Assembly: GCA_902778455.1 (NCBI GenBank)
Contig: CACYXR010000018.1
Span: 1-64,000 of the forward strand
Direction: 5' to 3'
From: an uncultured Selenomonadaceae bacterium
Lineage (GTDB): Bacteria > Bacillota > Negativicutes > Selenomonadales > Selenomonadaceae
DNA: 64,000 bases
How positions within the stretch are numbered: the stretch's first letter is position 1; each line of letters begins with the position of its first letter. Below are positions 36,498 to 43,017 of this stretch, in pieces. Position numbers and translations under genes: made by a program. The notes beneath the pieces are model-generated. The model searched no databases and was not told the DNA's origin. It saw only the letters and a program-made list of their open reading frames with translations.

Positions 36498-36610
36498 ATT
36501 ACAGAAAAGGTGTTTGCCATAAATGGTAGGCGGTTGGCCCTCTAGGGACTGTGACCCTCCGATGATATAGAAACCCTTCAGGGAATCTACGAAAGGAGGG
36601 GCGTGATGCC

Positions 36611-36706
36611 ATGGATATATTGGAACTGATGGCCGTTATCGGCTATACAGCGACAATTTTCAGCATTGGCTATATGCTTGGCTGCAATGCCAATAAACAG
36701 AAATGA
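36611..36706 (+). CDS. Hol_Tox/Fst-like type I toxin peptide, unit 1
   Basis: A 31-residue peptide beginning MDILELMAVIGYTATIFSIG and ending GCNANKQK: one hydrophobic helix followed by a short polar, basic tail. This is the pattern of 'putative holin-like toxin' and Fst/TxpA/BsrG peptides, which insert in the inner membrane. A strong AAGGAGGGG lies nine bases before ATG. The gene runs opposite to the flagellar operon and faces an antisense RNA, the standard type I layout. A second ATG at 36606 opens only seven codons. Confidence 0.75.
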   Translation: MDILELMAVIGYTATIFSIGYMLGCNANKQK

Positions 36707-36785
36707 CCGCCCCTAGGCCCAACTAGCGCGGTCAATTTCTGAACGTGTATGCGGGCTGACCGTTTACCGGTAAGCACCTTTTCTT
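36695..36785 (-). ncRNA. Antisense RNA (antitoxin) of unit 1
   Basis: It is predicted to start about seven bases after TATAAT, near 36785, and to end at the hairpin GACCGC/GCGGTC followed by ATTTCTGTTT near 36695. It overlaps the 3' untranslated part and last codons of the toxin message. Its 5' end carries AAAAGGTGCTTACCGG, nearly the same as the toxin mRNA 5' region (AAAAGGTGTTTGCC), as in direct-repeat-paired Fst-type systems. Confidence 0.65.
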
Positions 36786-36791
36786 GTGTTT

Positions 36792-36821
36792 ATTATAATG
36801 CCTTAGTTCAGAGTTTGTCAA
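36792..36821 (-). promoter_or_regulatory. Antisense RNA promoter, unit 1
   Basis: On the minus strand a perfect TTGACA (36816-36821), 18 bases, and a perfect TATAAT (36792-36797). The -35 lies inside the palindrome GAGTTTGTC-AAC-GACAAACTC arms at 36811-36831. Confidence 0.85.
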
Positions 36822-36870
36822 CGACAAACTCTCCTTAACCGGCATTTCCTGTCAACTATCCTGCTAAAAA

Positions 36871-36931
36871 TGAAAGTTATATCGCGTCATTGCTTTCATT
36901 TATTGTCCTGCATCACAGAGGCATGACAATC
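36871..36931 (+). repeat. 61-base repeat, copy a
   Basis: The stretch from TGAAAGTTATATCGCG to GGCATGACAAT recurs at 37402-37462 with about three quarters identity. Between the two copies lie the REP-like elements and the DUF559 remnant. Confidence 0.7.
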
Positions 36932-36990
36932 ACTTTTCTTCGTCTATTTGAGTCTATACCACTCGCTGTCTGCCTGTCGGCATCCTTCGA

Positions 36991-37065
36991 AGCACCGATT
37001 TTTGTCCGCCCCCTTGGGGGCGGGGGACCGCAAAGCGGTGGTGGGGGGGGATTCCACCGTTTCTT
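36991..37065 (+). repeat. REP-like GC-rich palindromic repeat, copy a
   Basis: AGCACCGATTTTTGTCCGCC leads into two stems (CCGCCCCC/GGGGGCGG and ACCGC/GCGGT) and a G-run. Direct copy at 37325-37397, inverted partial copy at 37203-37258. Confidence 0.75.
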
Positions 37066-37088
37066 TCCTTCTTCATCAATTTGTATCT

Positions 37089-37196
37089 TTACCCCTTCAA
37101 ATCTCTCCCAAATCATAAATGACATTCTTCTTTCGTCATATTCCGACGCATGGTTTTTGCTCTCGGCAGGAGTTTTGGATTCTTTGGTATGAACAA
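37089..37196 (-). pseudogene. Remnant of a DUF559 endonuclease-like gene
   Basis: The minus strand reads LFIPKNPKLLPRAKTMRRNM then TKEECHL, stop, FGRDLKG, stop. This resembles the N-terminus of DUF559 (Vsr-like) proteins, which commonly begin ...ARxxRKNMTKEExxLW. The in-frame TGA falls where Trp is expected. The fragment lies between REP-like repeats and the rest of the gene is missing. Tentative. Confidence 0.4.
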
Positions 37197-37202
37197 TGTG
37201 AT

Positions 37203-37258
37203 GCGCCCCCCACCACCGCCTGCGGCGGTCCCCCGCCCCCGAAGGGGGCGGACATTTT
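37203..37258 (-). repeat. REP-like repeat, inverted copy c
   Basis: CCCCCCACCACCGC... through GGGGGCGGACATTTT is the reverse complement of the core of copies a and b. With copy a it flanks the DUF559 remnant as an inverted pair. Confidence 0.7.
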
Positions 37259-37324
37259 ATCTCTACCCGAAATACTCCTGCATCAGCGCCGACCGCAAAA
37301 GCTCCGATTTTCAAGGAGCCGTCG

Positions 37325-37397
37325 AGCACCGATTTTTGTCCGCCCCCTTGTGGGGCGGGGGACCGCGAAGCGGTGGTGGGGGGATACCACCGTTTCT
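37325..37397 (+). repeat. REP-like repeat, direct copy b
   Basis: AGCACCGATTTTTGTCCGCC followed by the same two stems and ACCACCGTTTCTT as copy a, with a few substitutions. Confidence 0.75.
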
Positions 37398-37401
37398 TAC
37401 T

Positions 37402-37462
37402 GTGAAAGTATTATCGCAATATTGCTTTCATTTATCGTGGTGCATCGCAAAAGCATGACAAT
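37402..37462 (+). repeat. 61-base repeat, copy b
   Basis: GTGAAAGTATTATCGCAATA to AGCATGACAAT; partner of 36871-36931. It abuts flgE-tail copy 2. Confidence 0.7.
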
Positions 37463-37467
37463 TACTC

Positions 37468-37574
37468 TTACCGCTTCATGTTGATCAGTGTCTCGATCAT
37501 TTCGTCAGAGACCGTGATGATCTTCGAGTTCCCCTGGAAGCCGCGCTGGGTGATGATCATGGCGCTGAACTCGT
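37468..37574 (-). pseudogene. flgE 3'-end fragment, copy 2
   Basis: The minus strand reads [18 protein letters not shown] then [17 protein letters not shown] and TAA. It shares [11 protein letters not shown] with copy 3 but differs from the resident FlgE (QSNSKIITTSD). The upstream break is a few codons closer to the end than in copies 1 and 3. Confidence 0.85.
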
Positions 37575-37587
37575 CAATGCTTGTTCA

Positions 37588-37616
37588 ATTTGCGGGAATA
37601 TCTGTCGCATGATATA
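37588..37616 (+). promoter_or_regulatory. Probable promoter of the 67-residue cassette gene
   Basis: TTGCGG, 17 bases, TATAAT just upstream of the reading frame. The -10 ends within about 25 bases of the chosen ATG. Confidence 0.6.
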
Positions 37617-37641
37617 ATTGGCGTATGGATATAACAAAAGC

Positions 37642-37845
37642 ATGGACGAAAACACAAGGAAAACAATAGCGAAAAAGATAATGCAGGCTTCCAACTTTAT
37701 CTTTGACCTTACAAAATGTCCTCTTCCTATTGACGAGATTGAAAGGCAAGTGAACGGACTGTATTCTTCACGCCATACACGCTTTATTGATAAAATTGTA
37801 CTTATGCGTAACGGAGAAATCTTAAAAGTATACGGCAGAAAATAA
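37642..37845 (+). CDS. Unknown 67-residue protein in the middle cassette
   Basis: It begins MDENTRKTIAKKIMQASNFI and ends KVYGRK. It is soluble, charged and has no membrane segment. An in-frame TTG at 37618 is too close to the -10 box. It occupies the position of the toxin gene in the flanking modules and faces a folded RNA with its own promoter, so it may be a toxin or a regulator; this is inference. I recognise no family. Confidence 0.6.
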   Translation: MDENTRKTIAKKIMQASNFIFDLTKCPLPIDEIERQVNGLYSSRHTRFIDKIVLMRNGEILKVYGRK

Positions 37846-37847
37846 GA

Positions 37848-37911
37848 GAGACCATCTTCCCGCCCGGTCAACCGCTTGAACAGCGGGACAATGGGGGCGG
37901 GAAATGGTCTC
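37848..37911 (-). ncRNA. Structured small RNA or bidirectional terminator of the middle cassette
   Basis: The minus strand folds into one long stem: GAGACCAT with ATGGTCTC, TTCCCGCCC with GGGCGGGAA, and an inner CCGC/GCGG hairpin, followed by a T-rich tail (TCTTATTTT). It starts about ten bases after a TTGACA-18-TATAAT promoter. On the plus strand the same stem can terminate the 67-residue gene, which stops two bases before it. Confidence 0.6.
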
Positions 37912-37922
37912 TTCTTGTTTAT

Positions 37923-37952
37923 ATTATACCGTTTCCCCTTCGTTCCTGTCAA
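37923..37952 (-). promoter_or_regulatory. Minus-strand RNA promoter, middle cassette
   Basis: Perfect TTGACA (37947-37952), 18 bases, perfect TATAAT (37923-37928). The -35 is part of the conserved cassette border. Confidence 0.82.
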
Positions 37953-37961
37953 CTATCCTGC

Positions 37962-37990
37962 AAAAATCCCCGGCGTATCGCCGGGGATTT
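37962..37990 (-). terminator. Terminator after flgE-tail copy 3
   Basis: ATCCCCGGCG/CGCCGGGGAT stem followed by TTTTT on the minus strand; nearly identical to the terminator of the real flgE. Confidence 0.85.
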
Positions 37991-38010
37991 CGCTTTGCTT
38001 ATTTTAGGTT

Positions 38011-38122
38011 TTACCGCTTCATGTTGATCAGCGTCTCGAGCATTCCGTCGGAGACCGTGATGATCTTCGAGTTGCCCTGGAAACCGCGCTGGGTGATGAT
38101 CATGGAGGTGAACTCGTTGGCG
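38011..38122 (-). pseudogene. flgE 3'-end fragment, copy 3
   Basis: The minus strand reads [20 protein letters not shown] then [17 protein letters not shown] and TAA. It is exactly as long as the matching part of flgE (38592-38703) and keeps the stop and a terminator. Similarity ends abruptly at the same base as in copy 1. Confidence 0.87.
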
Positions 38123-38138
38123 TTTTTCACGGGCGTTC

Positions 38139-38167
38139 TTGCATACAGTAGTTCTTTATGCTACAAT
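38139..38167 (+). promoter_or_regulatory. Promoter of toxin mRNA, unit 2
   Basis: TTGCAT (38139-38144), 17 bases, TACAAT (38162-38167), as in unit 1. Confidence 0.82.
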
Positions 38168-38237
38168 ATTATAGAAAAGGTGTTTGCCATAAAATGGGTA
38201 GGCGGTCAATCTCAGCCCCTGAAAGGGGGGAACGCCG

Positions 38238-38306
38238 ATGAGCGTATATGATTTTTTCGCGTTTCTAGTTTTGCTAGTCGCGTTAATCGTTTCTCTCAAA
38301 GCATGA
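38238..38306 (+). CDS. Hol_Tox-like type I toxin peptide, unit 2
   Basis: A 22-residue peptide beginning MSVYDFFAFLVLLVALIVSL and ending KA. It is almost entirely one hydrophobic helix and closely matches the MSVYxxxxLMxxxxTLVVxL pattern of holin-like toxins. AAAGGGGGG lies seven to eight bases upstream. It lacks the longer charged tail of unit 1. It sits opposite to flgE and faces an antisense RNA. Confidence 0.75.
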   Translation: MSVYDFFAFLVLLVALIVSLKA

Positions 38307-38398
38307 GAAAAGCCGCCACAGGGTCCTAATCTGACGGCGGCTAATCTCTTTAGTCTTCTGTCGTGGGGCTGACCGTTTACCGGCGAGCACCTTTTCTT
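38300..38398 (-). ncRNA. Antisense RNA (antitoxin) of unit 2
   Basis: Predicted from about 38398 to the terminator GCCGCC/GGCGGC followed by TTTTCT near 38300. It covers the toxin 3' untranslated region. The first 35 bases (AAAAGGTGCTCGCCGG..., then GGTCAGCCCC) are shared with unit 1 and are similar in sense to the toxin mRNA 5' region, so the toxin message can also pair its own ends. Confidence 0.68.
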
Positions 38399-38404
38399 GT
38401 GTTT

Positions 38405-38449
38405 ATTATAATGCCTTAAATCAGAGTTTGTCAACGACAAACTCTCCTT
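38405..38449 (-). promoter_or_regulatory. Antisense RNA promoter, unit 2, with palindrome
   Basis: Perfect TTGACA (38429-38434), 18 bases, TATAAT (38405-38410). The palindrome at 38424-38444 (9-base arms around AAC) covers the -35. A 43-base direct duplication of this promoter follows at 38478-38520. Confidence 0.85.
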
Positions 38450-38477
38450 AACCGGCATTTCAACGAGGCGAAGCCGA

Positions 38478-38520
38478 GTTATAATGCCTTAAATCAGAGT
38501 TTGTCAACGACAAACTCTCC
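38478..38520 (-). repeat. Tandem duplicate of the antisense promoter
   Basis: It repeats 38405-38449 almost exactly, but the -10 reads TATAAC. TTGACA is at 38502-38507 with an 18-base spacer and the palindrome is at 38497-38517. It may be a second, weaker promoter. Confidence 0.75.
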
Positions 38521-38549
38521 TCTGCGGCATTTCCTGTCCACTATCCTGC

Positions 38550-38580
38550 AAAAAATCCCCGGCGTCGCCGGGGATTTTTT
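38550..38580 (-). terminator. Terminator after flgE
   Basis: ATCCCCGGCG/CGCCGGGGAT stem with a very short loop and TTTTTT on the minus strand. It should stop the early flagellar operon before the cassette array. Confidence 0.88.
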
Positions 38581-38591
38581 ATTGCTTATTA

Positions 38592-40019
38592 TTACCGTTT
38601 CAGGTTGATCAGGGTTTCGAGCATTTCGTCTGAGGTGGTGATAATCTTGGAGTTCGACTGGAAACCGCGCTGGGTGATGATCATGTCGGTGAACTCGTTG
38701 GCGACATCGACATTCGACATTTCGAGTGCAGACGGGGTAATCTTTACGCCTAGGTCATTCGCAGTTCTGATATTTGCGACTCCGGAGTTGTTCGATTCCT
38801 GATAGAGGCTGTCGCCAGTTTTCGTAAGACCAGACGCGTTGTTGAACTGAGCTATCGCGACCTGCCCCTCAGCCCGACGCTGTCCATTTGTATAAGTTCC
38901 TGTAATCACCCCCGAAAGATCAACAGCGACCTCCTGCAACACACCATAACCATATCCATTTGCAGTTGCTTTCGACGTATTCCCCCCCGAATATTGTGTA
39001 AGTGCAGAAAAATCAATCGTCAATGACTGATCTTTTGCACCGTTGGGAGAAGTATAAGTCAGCTTCATACTTCCCGCCGCCCCGGTGGTATCATCATATG
39101 AGCCGTCCTCATTAAATGGAATCGTGGTTATCGCCATATCGACCTTTGTTCTTGATCCGTCGTCCTCAGGGATTCCCGGATCACTATCTGTAGCCCTAAT
39201 GGAGGCCTGCCATTTATTATCTTCAGACCGTTCCATTAATATTGTAATAGTGTGATCGTTTCCTTCCGAATCGTAGGCAGTATATGAAGTTACAATTGGC
39301 ATACTGTGGTTTTGAGTATATTTAATCCCACTCGTTCCACTGACTATCTGCGTTGTCCCGTCAGATAAAGACAGCGTAACCGACTTATAATACCCATTAA
39401 GAGTAACCGCGGGAGGATAAGATACGTTTCCATCATTGTCCACTGCCGTAATCGATGTAATCGACGGTTCACCCGCATTCAAATTACCCGTGTACTTCAC
39501 CTGATCAGTAATTTTAGGCTTCATTTGTTTTCCAGCTTCCACAACAATTTTGCTTACAGAATCATTGGTGTTAATCTTTCCATTTTCGTCCGCCGTCCAG
39601 CCTAAAACATAATAACCATTGCCAGGATTGACATAATTTCCTGCCGCATCGAATTCAAAAGCACCATTGCGCGTGTAATATTTGTTAGTGCCTTTAGCAT
39701 CTGCTGAAACGACAAACAATCCATTTCCCGACAGACACAAATCCGTGTTCTTTCCTGTCGATTGAACGGAACCATTCGTAAACAGCAAATCTACGGCAGC
39801 CACACTGGATCCAAGACCAATCTGCTTTGGGTTCGTGCCGCCTCGATTCTCCTGCGGCGCGCTCGCGCCCGTAAGATTCTGGGACAGCATATCTGAGAAA
39901 GTCACGCGACTGGATTTGAAGCCCGTGGTATTGACGTTCGAGATGTTGTTGCCGATGACGTCCATGCGGGTCTGATGATTTTTCAATCCGGAAACACCAG
40001 AGAAAAGGGAACGCATCAT
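38592..40019 (-). CDS. flgE: Flagellar hook protein FlgE
   Basis: A 475-residue hook subunit. The conserved N-terminal rod/hook region (SLFSGVSGLKNHQTRMDVIG then NNISNVNTTGFKSSRVTF) and the C-terminal D0 helix ([20 protein letters not shown]) flank a variable middle rich in Thr/Ser/Gly. It ends with a terminator. Three divergent copies of the last 37 codons lie downstream. Confidence 0.97.
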   Translation of the reverse strand: MMRSLFSGVSGLKNHQTRMDVIGNNISNVNTTGFKSSRVTFSDMLSQNLTGASAPQENRGGTNPKQIGLGSSVAAVDLLFTNGSVQSTGKNTDLCLSGNGLFVVSADAKGTNKYYTRNGAFEFDAAGNYVNPGNGYYVLGWTADENGKINTNDSVSKIVVEAGKQMKPKITDQVKYTGNLNAGEPSITSITAVDNDGNVSYPPAVTLNGYYKSVTLSLSDGTTQIVSGTSGIKYTQNHSMPIVTSYTAYDSEGNDHTITILMERSEDNKWQASIRATDSDPGIPEDDGSRTKVDMAITTIPFNEDGSYDDTTGAAGSMKLTYTSPNGAKDQSLTIDFSALTQYSGGNTSKATANGYGYGVLQEVAVDLSGVITGTYTNGQRRAEGQVAIAQFNNASGLTKTGDSLYQESNNSGVANIRTANDLGVKITPSALEMSNVDVANEFTDMIITQRGFQSNSKIITTSDEMLETLINLKR

Positions 40020-40130
40020 AAAGTATCATTCCTTTCATTTGTCTGCGGCTTTCGCCGCTCTGCCCAAGTGCGCCGATGGAAACGCTTCCATCCTTCCACG
40101 CTTCCCGAAGCCCCCCTGAAAGGTCCAGCC

Positions 40131-40511
40131 TTAAAGGATCGCCGCACTGTCTATGTTCGTGAATATGTTTTCCTTTGCGCTCGTTCCATCCATGGCGGTA
40201 ATCACGGTACGGTTCTTGACGCTGACGAGGAAGGCCATGTCGTTCATATAGATGAGCGACTCCCGTGCGCCTTTTTCCGCCATGCGCTCCACCGTGTCGT
40301 CGAGCTTCGCGAGCTGCTGGTCGCTGAGGTCGATCTGTCTGTCCCGAAGCCGCTCGTTCGCGTGCTTGGAAAACTTGACCTTCGTCTGCTGCCTCGCGAG
40401 GATGTCGGCGAAGTCGGAGGATGGCTTTTCGTCCCGCTGTACGCGATCCGCTGCCTGATTCCCGATGGGCAATATGGGCTGGGACGACCAAAATATTTTG
40501 TTGTCCGCCAT
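40131..40511 (-). CDS. Flagellar operon protein (TIGR02530-like)
   Basis: A 126-residue protein with the family core VKFSKHANERLRDRQIDLSDQQ and SLIYMNDMAFLVSVKNRTVI. This family is always found between flgD and flgE in Firmicutes flagellar operons; its role is unknown. ATG at 40511 is 10 bases after GGAGGG; an ATG nine bases upstream is too close. Confidence 0.88.
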   Translation of the reverse strand: MADNKIFWSSQPILPIGNQAADRVQRDEKPSSDFADILARQQTKVKFSKHANERLRDRQIDLSDQQLAKLDDTVERMAEKGARESLIYMNDMAFLVSVKNRTVITAMDGTSAKENIFTNIDSAAIL

Positions 40512-40532
40512 ATTCCTCATTCCCTCCAATGC

Positions 40533-41075
40533 TTACAGTACCGACTCGGCCACCTGCCGAACCTCGCTGATCTCGACTTGATAGGTTCTGCCGTTAGCTT
40601 CCGCAACAATCTTCGGGCTGCCGTCCACAATGTTCACGCCCTTGACTGTGCCCACATAATCCGTGGAAGTCGTCATGGGATTGCCGTTGGCGTCCAGGAT
40701 GGCCTTGCCGCTGGCGTCAGTCTGCACCGTTTCCTGGGTCCAGGCGATATCCTTGCCGATCATGCTACTGAGCTGACCGACGAGCACCGAGGTGTCGATG
40801 TTCGAAACGAGCTTTGAAACTTCATCAACGGACTTATAGACGTTCGTCATCTGCTCCAGCGCCGAGAACTGCGCGAGCTGAGCCACATATTCAGAGTTGT
40901 CCTGCGGGTCCAGTGGATCCTGATACTGCATCTGAGTGACGAGAAGCTGCAAAAACGCGTCCTTGTCCAACGCATCGTTCGTTCGCTGCGTAGCGTTGGC
41001 CGCCTGCATCGCATCGTAGTCGGCCTTGGAGTAAGTCACACCGCCTACGGTAATGGTATTGAGGTCAGTTGCCAT
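40533..41075 (-). CDS. flgD: Flagellar hook cap/scaffold protein FlgD
   Basis: A 180-residue hook-assembly scaffold. The N-terminal signature DKDAFLQLLVTQMQYQDPLD and EYVAQLAQFSALEQMTNV are diagnostic. The C-terminal part (VGTVKGVNIVDGSPKIVAE) is a FlgD Tudor-like domain. It is exported and caps the growing hook. Confidence 0.96.
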   Translation of the reverse strand: MATDLNTITVGGVTYSKADYDAMQAANATQRTNDALDKDAFLQLLVTQMQYQDPLDPQDNSEYVAQLAQFSALEQMTNVYKSVDEVSKLVSNIDTSVLVGQLSSMIGKDIAWTQETVQTDASGKAILDANGNPMTTSTDYVGTVKGVNIVDGSPKIVAEANGRTYQVEISEVRQVAESVL

Positions 41076-41104
41076 AAATTTTCCTCCTTTGTAAGTGGGA
41101 TAAA

Positions 41105-41178
41105 CACCTCATCCGTCAGTCCTACGGACTGCCCGTAACAGTCCACTGGACTGTTACGCCCCTCAAAGGGAAGGCAAG
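41105..41178. repeat. Dispersed palindromic repeat between fliK and flgD
   Basis: CACCTCATCCGTC, a CAGTCC/GGACTG hairpin, a GTAACAGTCC/GGACTGTTAC hairpin and CCTCAAAGGGAAGGCAAG. The ends match the element at 45084-45135. Confidence 0.7.
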
Positions 41179-41187
41179 ATGAGATTG

Positions 41188-43017
41188 TTACACGAGATAG
41201 TTCACGCCTTCTTCACCGACGTTCGCCGCGCTTTCCGTCTCCGCCGCACCGTTGACTGCCGTGTTGACGGTCAAGGCGTCCGCGTCGTTCTCGAAGCTCC
41301 GGCGGTCTGCCGATTGATTCCTTGCGGAATGCTGGGACTGTGGATAGCCTTGCTGGCCGGCCTGGCTCTGGGCGAAGAAGTCCTGGGAAAGCCCGGACTG
41401 TACGTCCACGTTGTTGACCTTCAGGCCCTGCTGCTGGAGCTCCTGCTTGAGCTGGATCATCGAGCTTTCGAGAAGACCCCGCACCTGCGCGTTCTCGGTG
41501 TGGAAGGTCGCGTTGATCGCGCCGCTGGCCGTGACCGCCACGCGAAGGGTAAGCTCGCCGAGATGCTCCGGATTCAGCCGGATGACCATTTCGGTGTTCG
41601 CGTCGGAACGAATCAGCCGCGCCTGATCGACGACCTGCTGCATGACGTTGTACGGGTCCTGCGCCTGCTGCACCGGAGCCGCTTCCACGGGAGCCGCCGC
41701 GTTCATCGTTTCCGTAAAGCTCATGCCCTGCGGAAGAACGCCCGCGCCTGTCGCCTGCGGCTGCGTCTGCTGCGCGCCGGACTGGCTCTCACTCCGCTCC
41801 GCCGCTTGTACGCCTTCCAACTCTTCGCCGCCGGTCACCCGCACCGCTTCGCCGAGCGCTGCGCTCTGCTGACGGTTTTGTTGCTGGGGCTGACGGTTCA
41901 GCATATCGCCGAGGTTCTGCCGTGTGTTTTGCATCTTGTCGAGAACCGCGTCCTCGACTGTCAAAGGCACGCCTGCAAAAAGGCTGTTCGCACTGTCGGG
42001 GCGCTCATTCTTCGCCGCACGCGTATCCCGAACGGCTGCTTCAGGCTGCACCGTATTCTGCAAAACGACTGCCGCCTGCTCCGGCTGTTCCGCAATCGTC
42101 TCGCCCATTTTGATGGACGGCTCTCCGGTCTGCACCAGCGGGGAAAGCTGCGTCTGCGAGGAATGCTGCGCCTGATCGAGAACCGGCTGCTGCGCCAGGC
42201 CTTCGGTCGGCATCACGATCTCCTGAACCTCTGTTGAGAACTCCGGCAGTGTCTGATTCACCAGCGTCACACCCGTGTTGTTTTCCGACGAAAGCATATT
42301 CCTCATGCCCGCGCCGTTTTCCGACGAAAGCATATCCATCAGCTGCTGGTTTTGCGCCGCCTGCTGCTCCTTCGCCGCGTCCTGCGGAAGCAGCGCGTCC
42401 AGGGTTCCCGTCTGGAAATCCAGCGCCGTCGTCTCCGGTATTTCCGAAGTTTCCGACATTGTCATCGCTTCGGACATGGCAACTTCCGCCTCCGGCATTG
42501 CCGCCATCGGCTGCGTCTCAGGAGTCGTCTGCGTCTGCGCGCTTCCGGCCATCGCCATCAGCATCGCGTTCAGTGTCGTCGCTGCGCCCGCCGTCTCGGG
42601 AACATCCTGTACGTCTTCCGTCGCCTTGCCCTCTTCCGTTTTTGCGGATTTTTCTTTTTTCCCGCTCTTCGGAAGCTCGGCAGCCTCTTCCGCCGCTTCT
42701 GCCGCTTTTTCTTCGACAGTGCCGACGTCTTTCGCGTCCGCCTCTTTGGCGTCGACCGGCTTTGTGTCAGCGTTTTTCGCTTCCGGCTGCTTCGCGTCTT
42801 TTGCTTCGGCCTTCGGGGCTTTCTCCGGCTCCGCTTTCGCATTCTTTTGGGCGTTCTTAGCGTCGTCCAGTGCGCTGCCGAAGTCGTTCTTGTCCGCCTT
42901 CGCGCTCTGCGCCGCCGTCTTCGACTGCACCGCGGAACGAAGCGAAGAAGTTTTACCGCCCTGCGCCGCACCTGCCGGTTTCACGCCCGGCTGCATCATC
43001 AGATTTTCTGCTTTCAT
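41188..43017 (-). CDS. fliK: Flagellar hook-length control protein FliK
   Basis: A 609-residue protein. The long Ala/Gln/Glu-rich, probably disordered N-terminal ruler (about 1-490) is followed by the conserved C-terminal domain MVIRLNPEHLGELTLRVAVT and ELQQQGLKVNNVDVQSG. That domain interacts with FlhB to switch export specificity. Its place between motE-like and flgD is typical. Confidence 0.92.
   Translation of the reverse strand: MKAENLMMQPGVKPAGAAQGGKTSSLRSAVQSKTAAQSAKADKNDFGSALDDAKNAQKNAKAEPEKAPKAEAKDAKQPEAKNADTKPVDAKEADAKDVGTVEEKAAEAAEEAAELPKSGKKEKSAKTEEGKATEDVQDVPETAGAATTLNAMLMAMAGSAQTQTTPETQPMAAMPEAEVAMSEAMTMSETSEIPETTALDFQTGTLDALLPQDAAKEQQAAQNQQLMDMLSSENGAGMRNMLSSENNTGVTLVNQTLPEFSTEVQEIVMPTEGLAQQPVLDQAQHSSQTQLSPLVQTGEPSIKMGETIAEQPEQAAVVLQNTVQPEAAVRDTRAAKNERPDSANSLFAGVPLTVEDAVLDKMQNTRQNLGDMLNRQPQQQNRQQSAALGEAVRVTGGEELEGVQAAERSESQSGAQQTQPQATGAGVLPQGMSFTETMNAAAPVEAAPVQQAQDPYNVMQQVVDQARLIRSDANTEMVIRLNPEHLGELTLRVAVTASGAINATFHTENAQVRGLLESSMIQLKQELQQQGLKVNNVDVQSGLSQDFFAQSQAGQQGYPQSQHSARNQSADRRSFENDADALTVNTAVNGAAETESAANVGEEGVNYLV

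Larger units (their letters stand above)
36338..38591. mobile_element. Array of three toxin-type cassettes, each ending in a flgE 3'-end copy
   Basis: The 2.3 kb between flgE and the flbD hairpin is built of repeats. Three modules each begin, on the flgE side, with the border CCTGTC(A/C)ACTATCCTGC (38533-38549, 37945-37961, 36848-36864). Each ends with a ~110-base copy of the flgE 3' end (38011, 37468, 36338). Each contains a plus-strand small gene facing a minus-strand RNA. The third module also holds REP-like repeats and a DUF559 remnant. No transposase or recombinase is present. Calling it mobile is inference from the repeated borders. Confidence 0.5.

Noticed and set aside
36913..37329. 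138-codon minus-strand frame in the cassette array
   Set aside because: It runs through REP-like repeats (giving PPP/RRRR runs) and out of frame with the DUF559 remnant; treated as non-coding.
36338..38591. CRISPR array
   Set aside because: The repeats are long, few, and unevenly spaced, with genes and promoters between them; there are no regular spacers and no cas genes.
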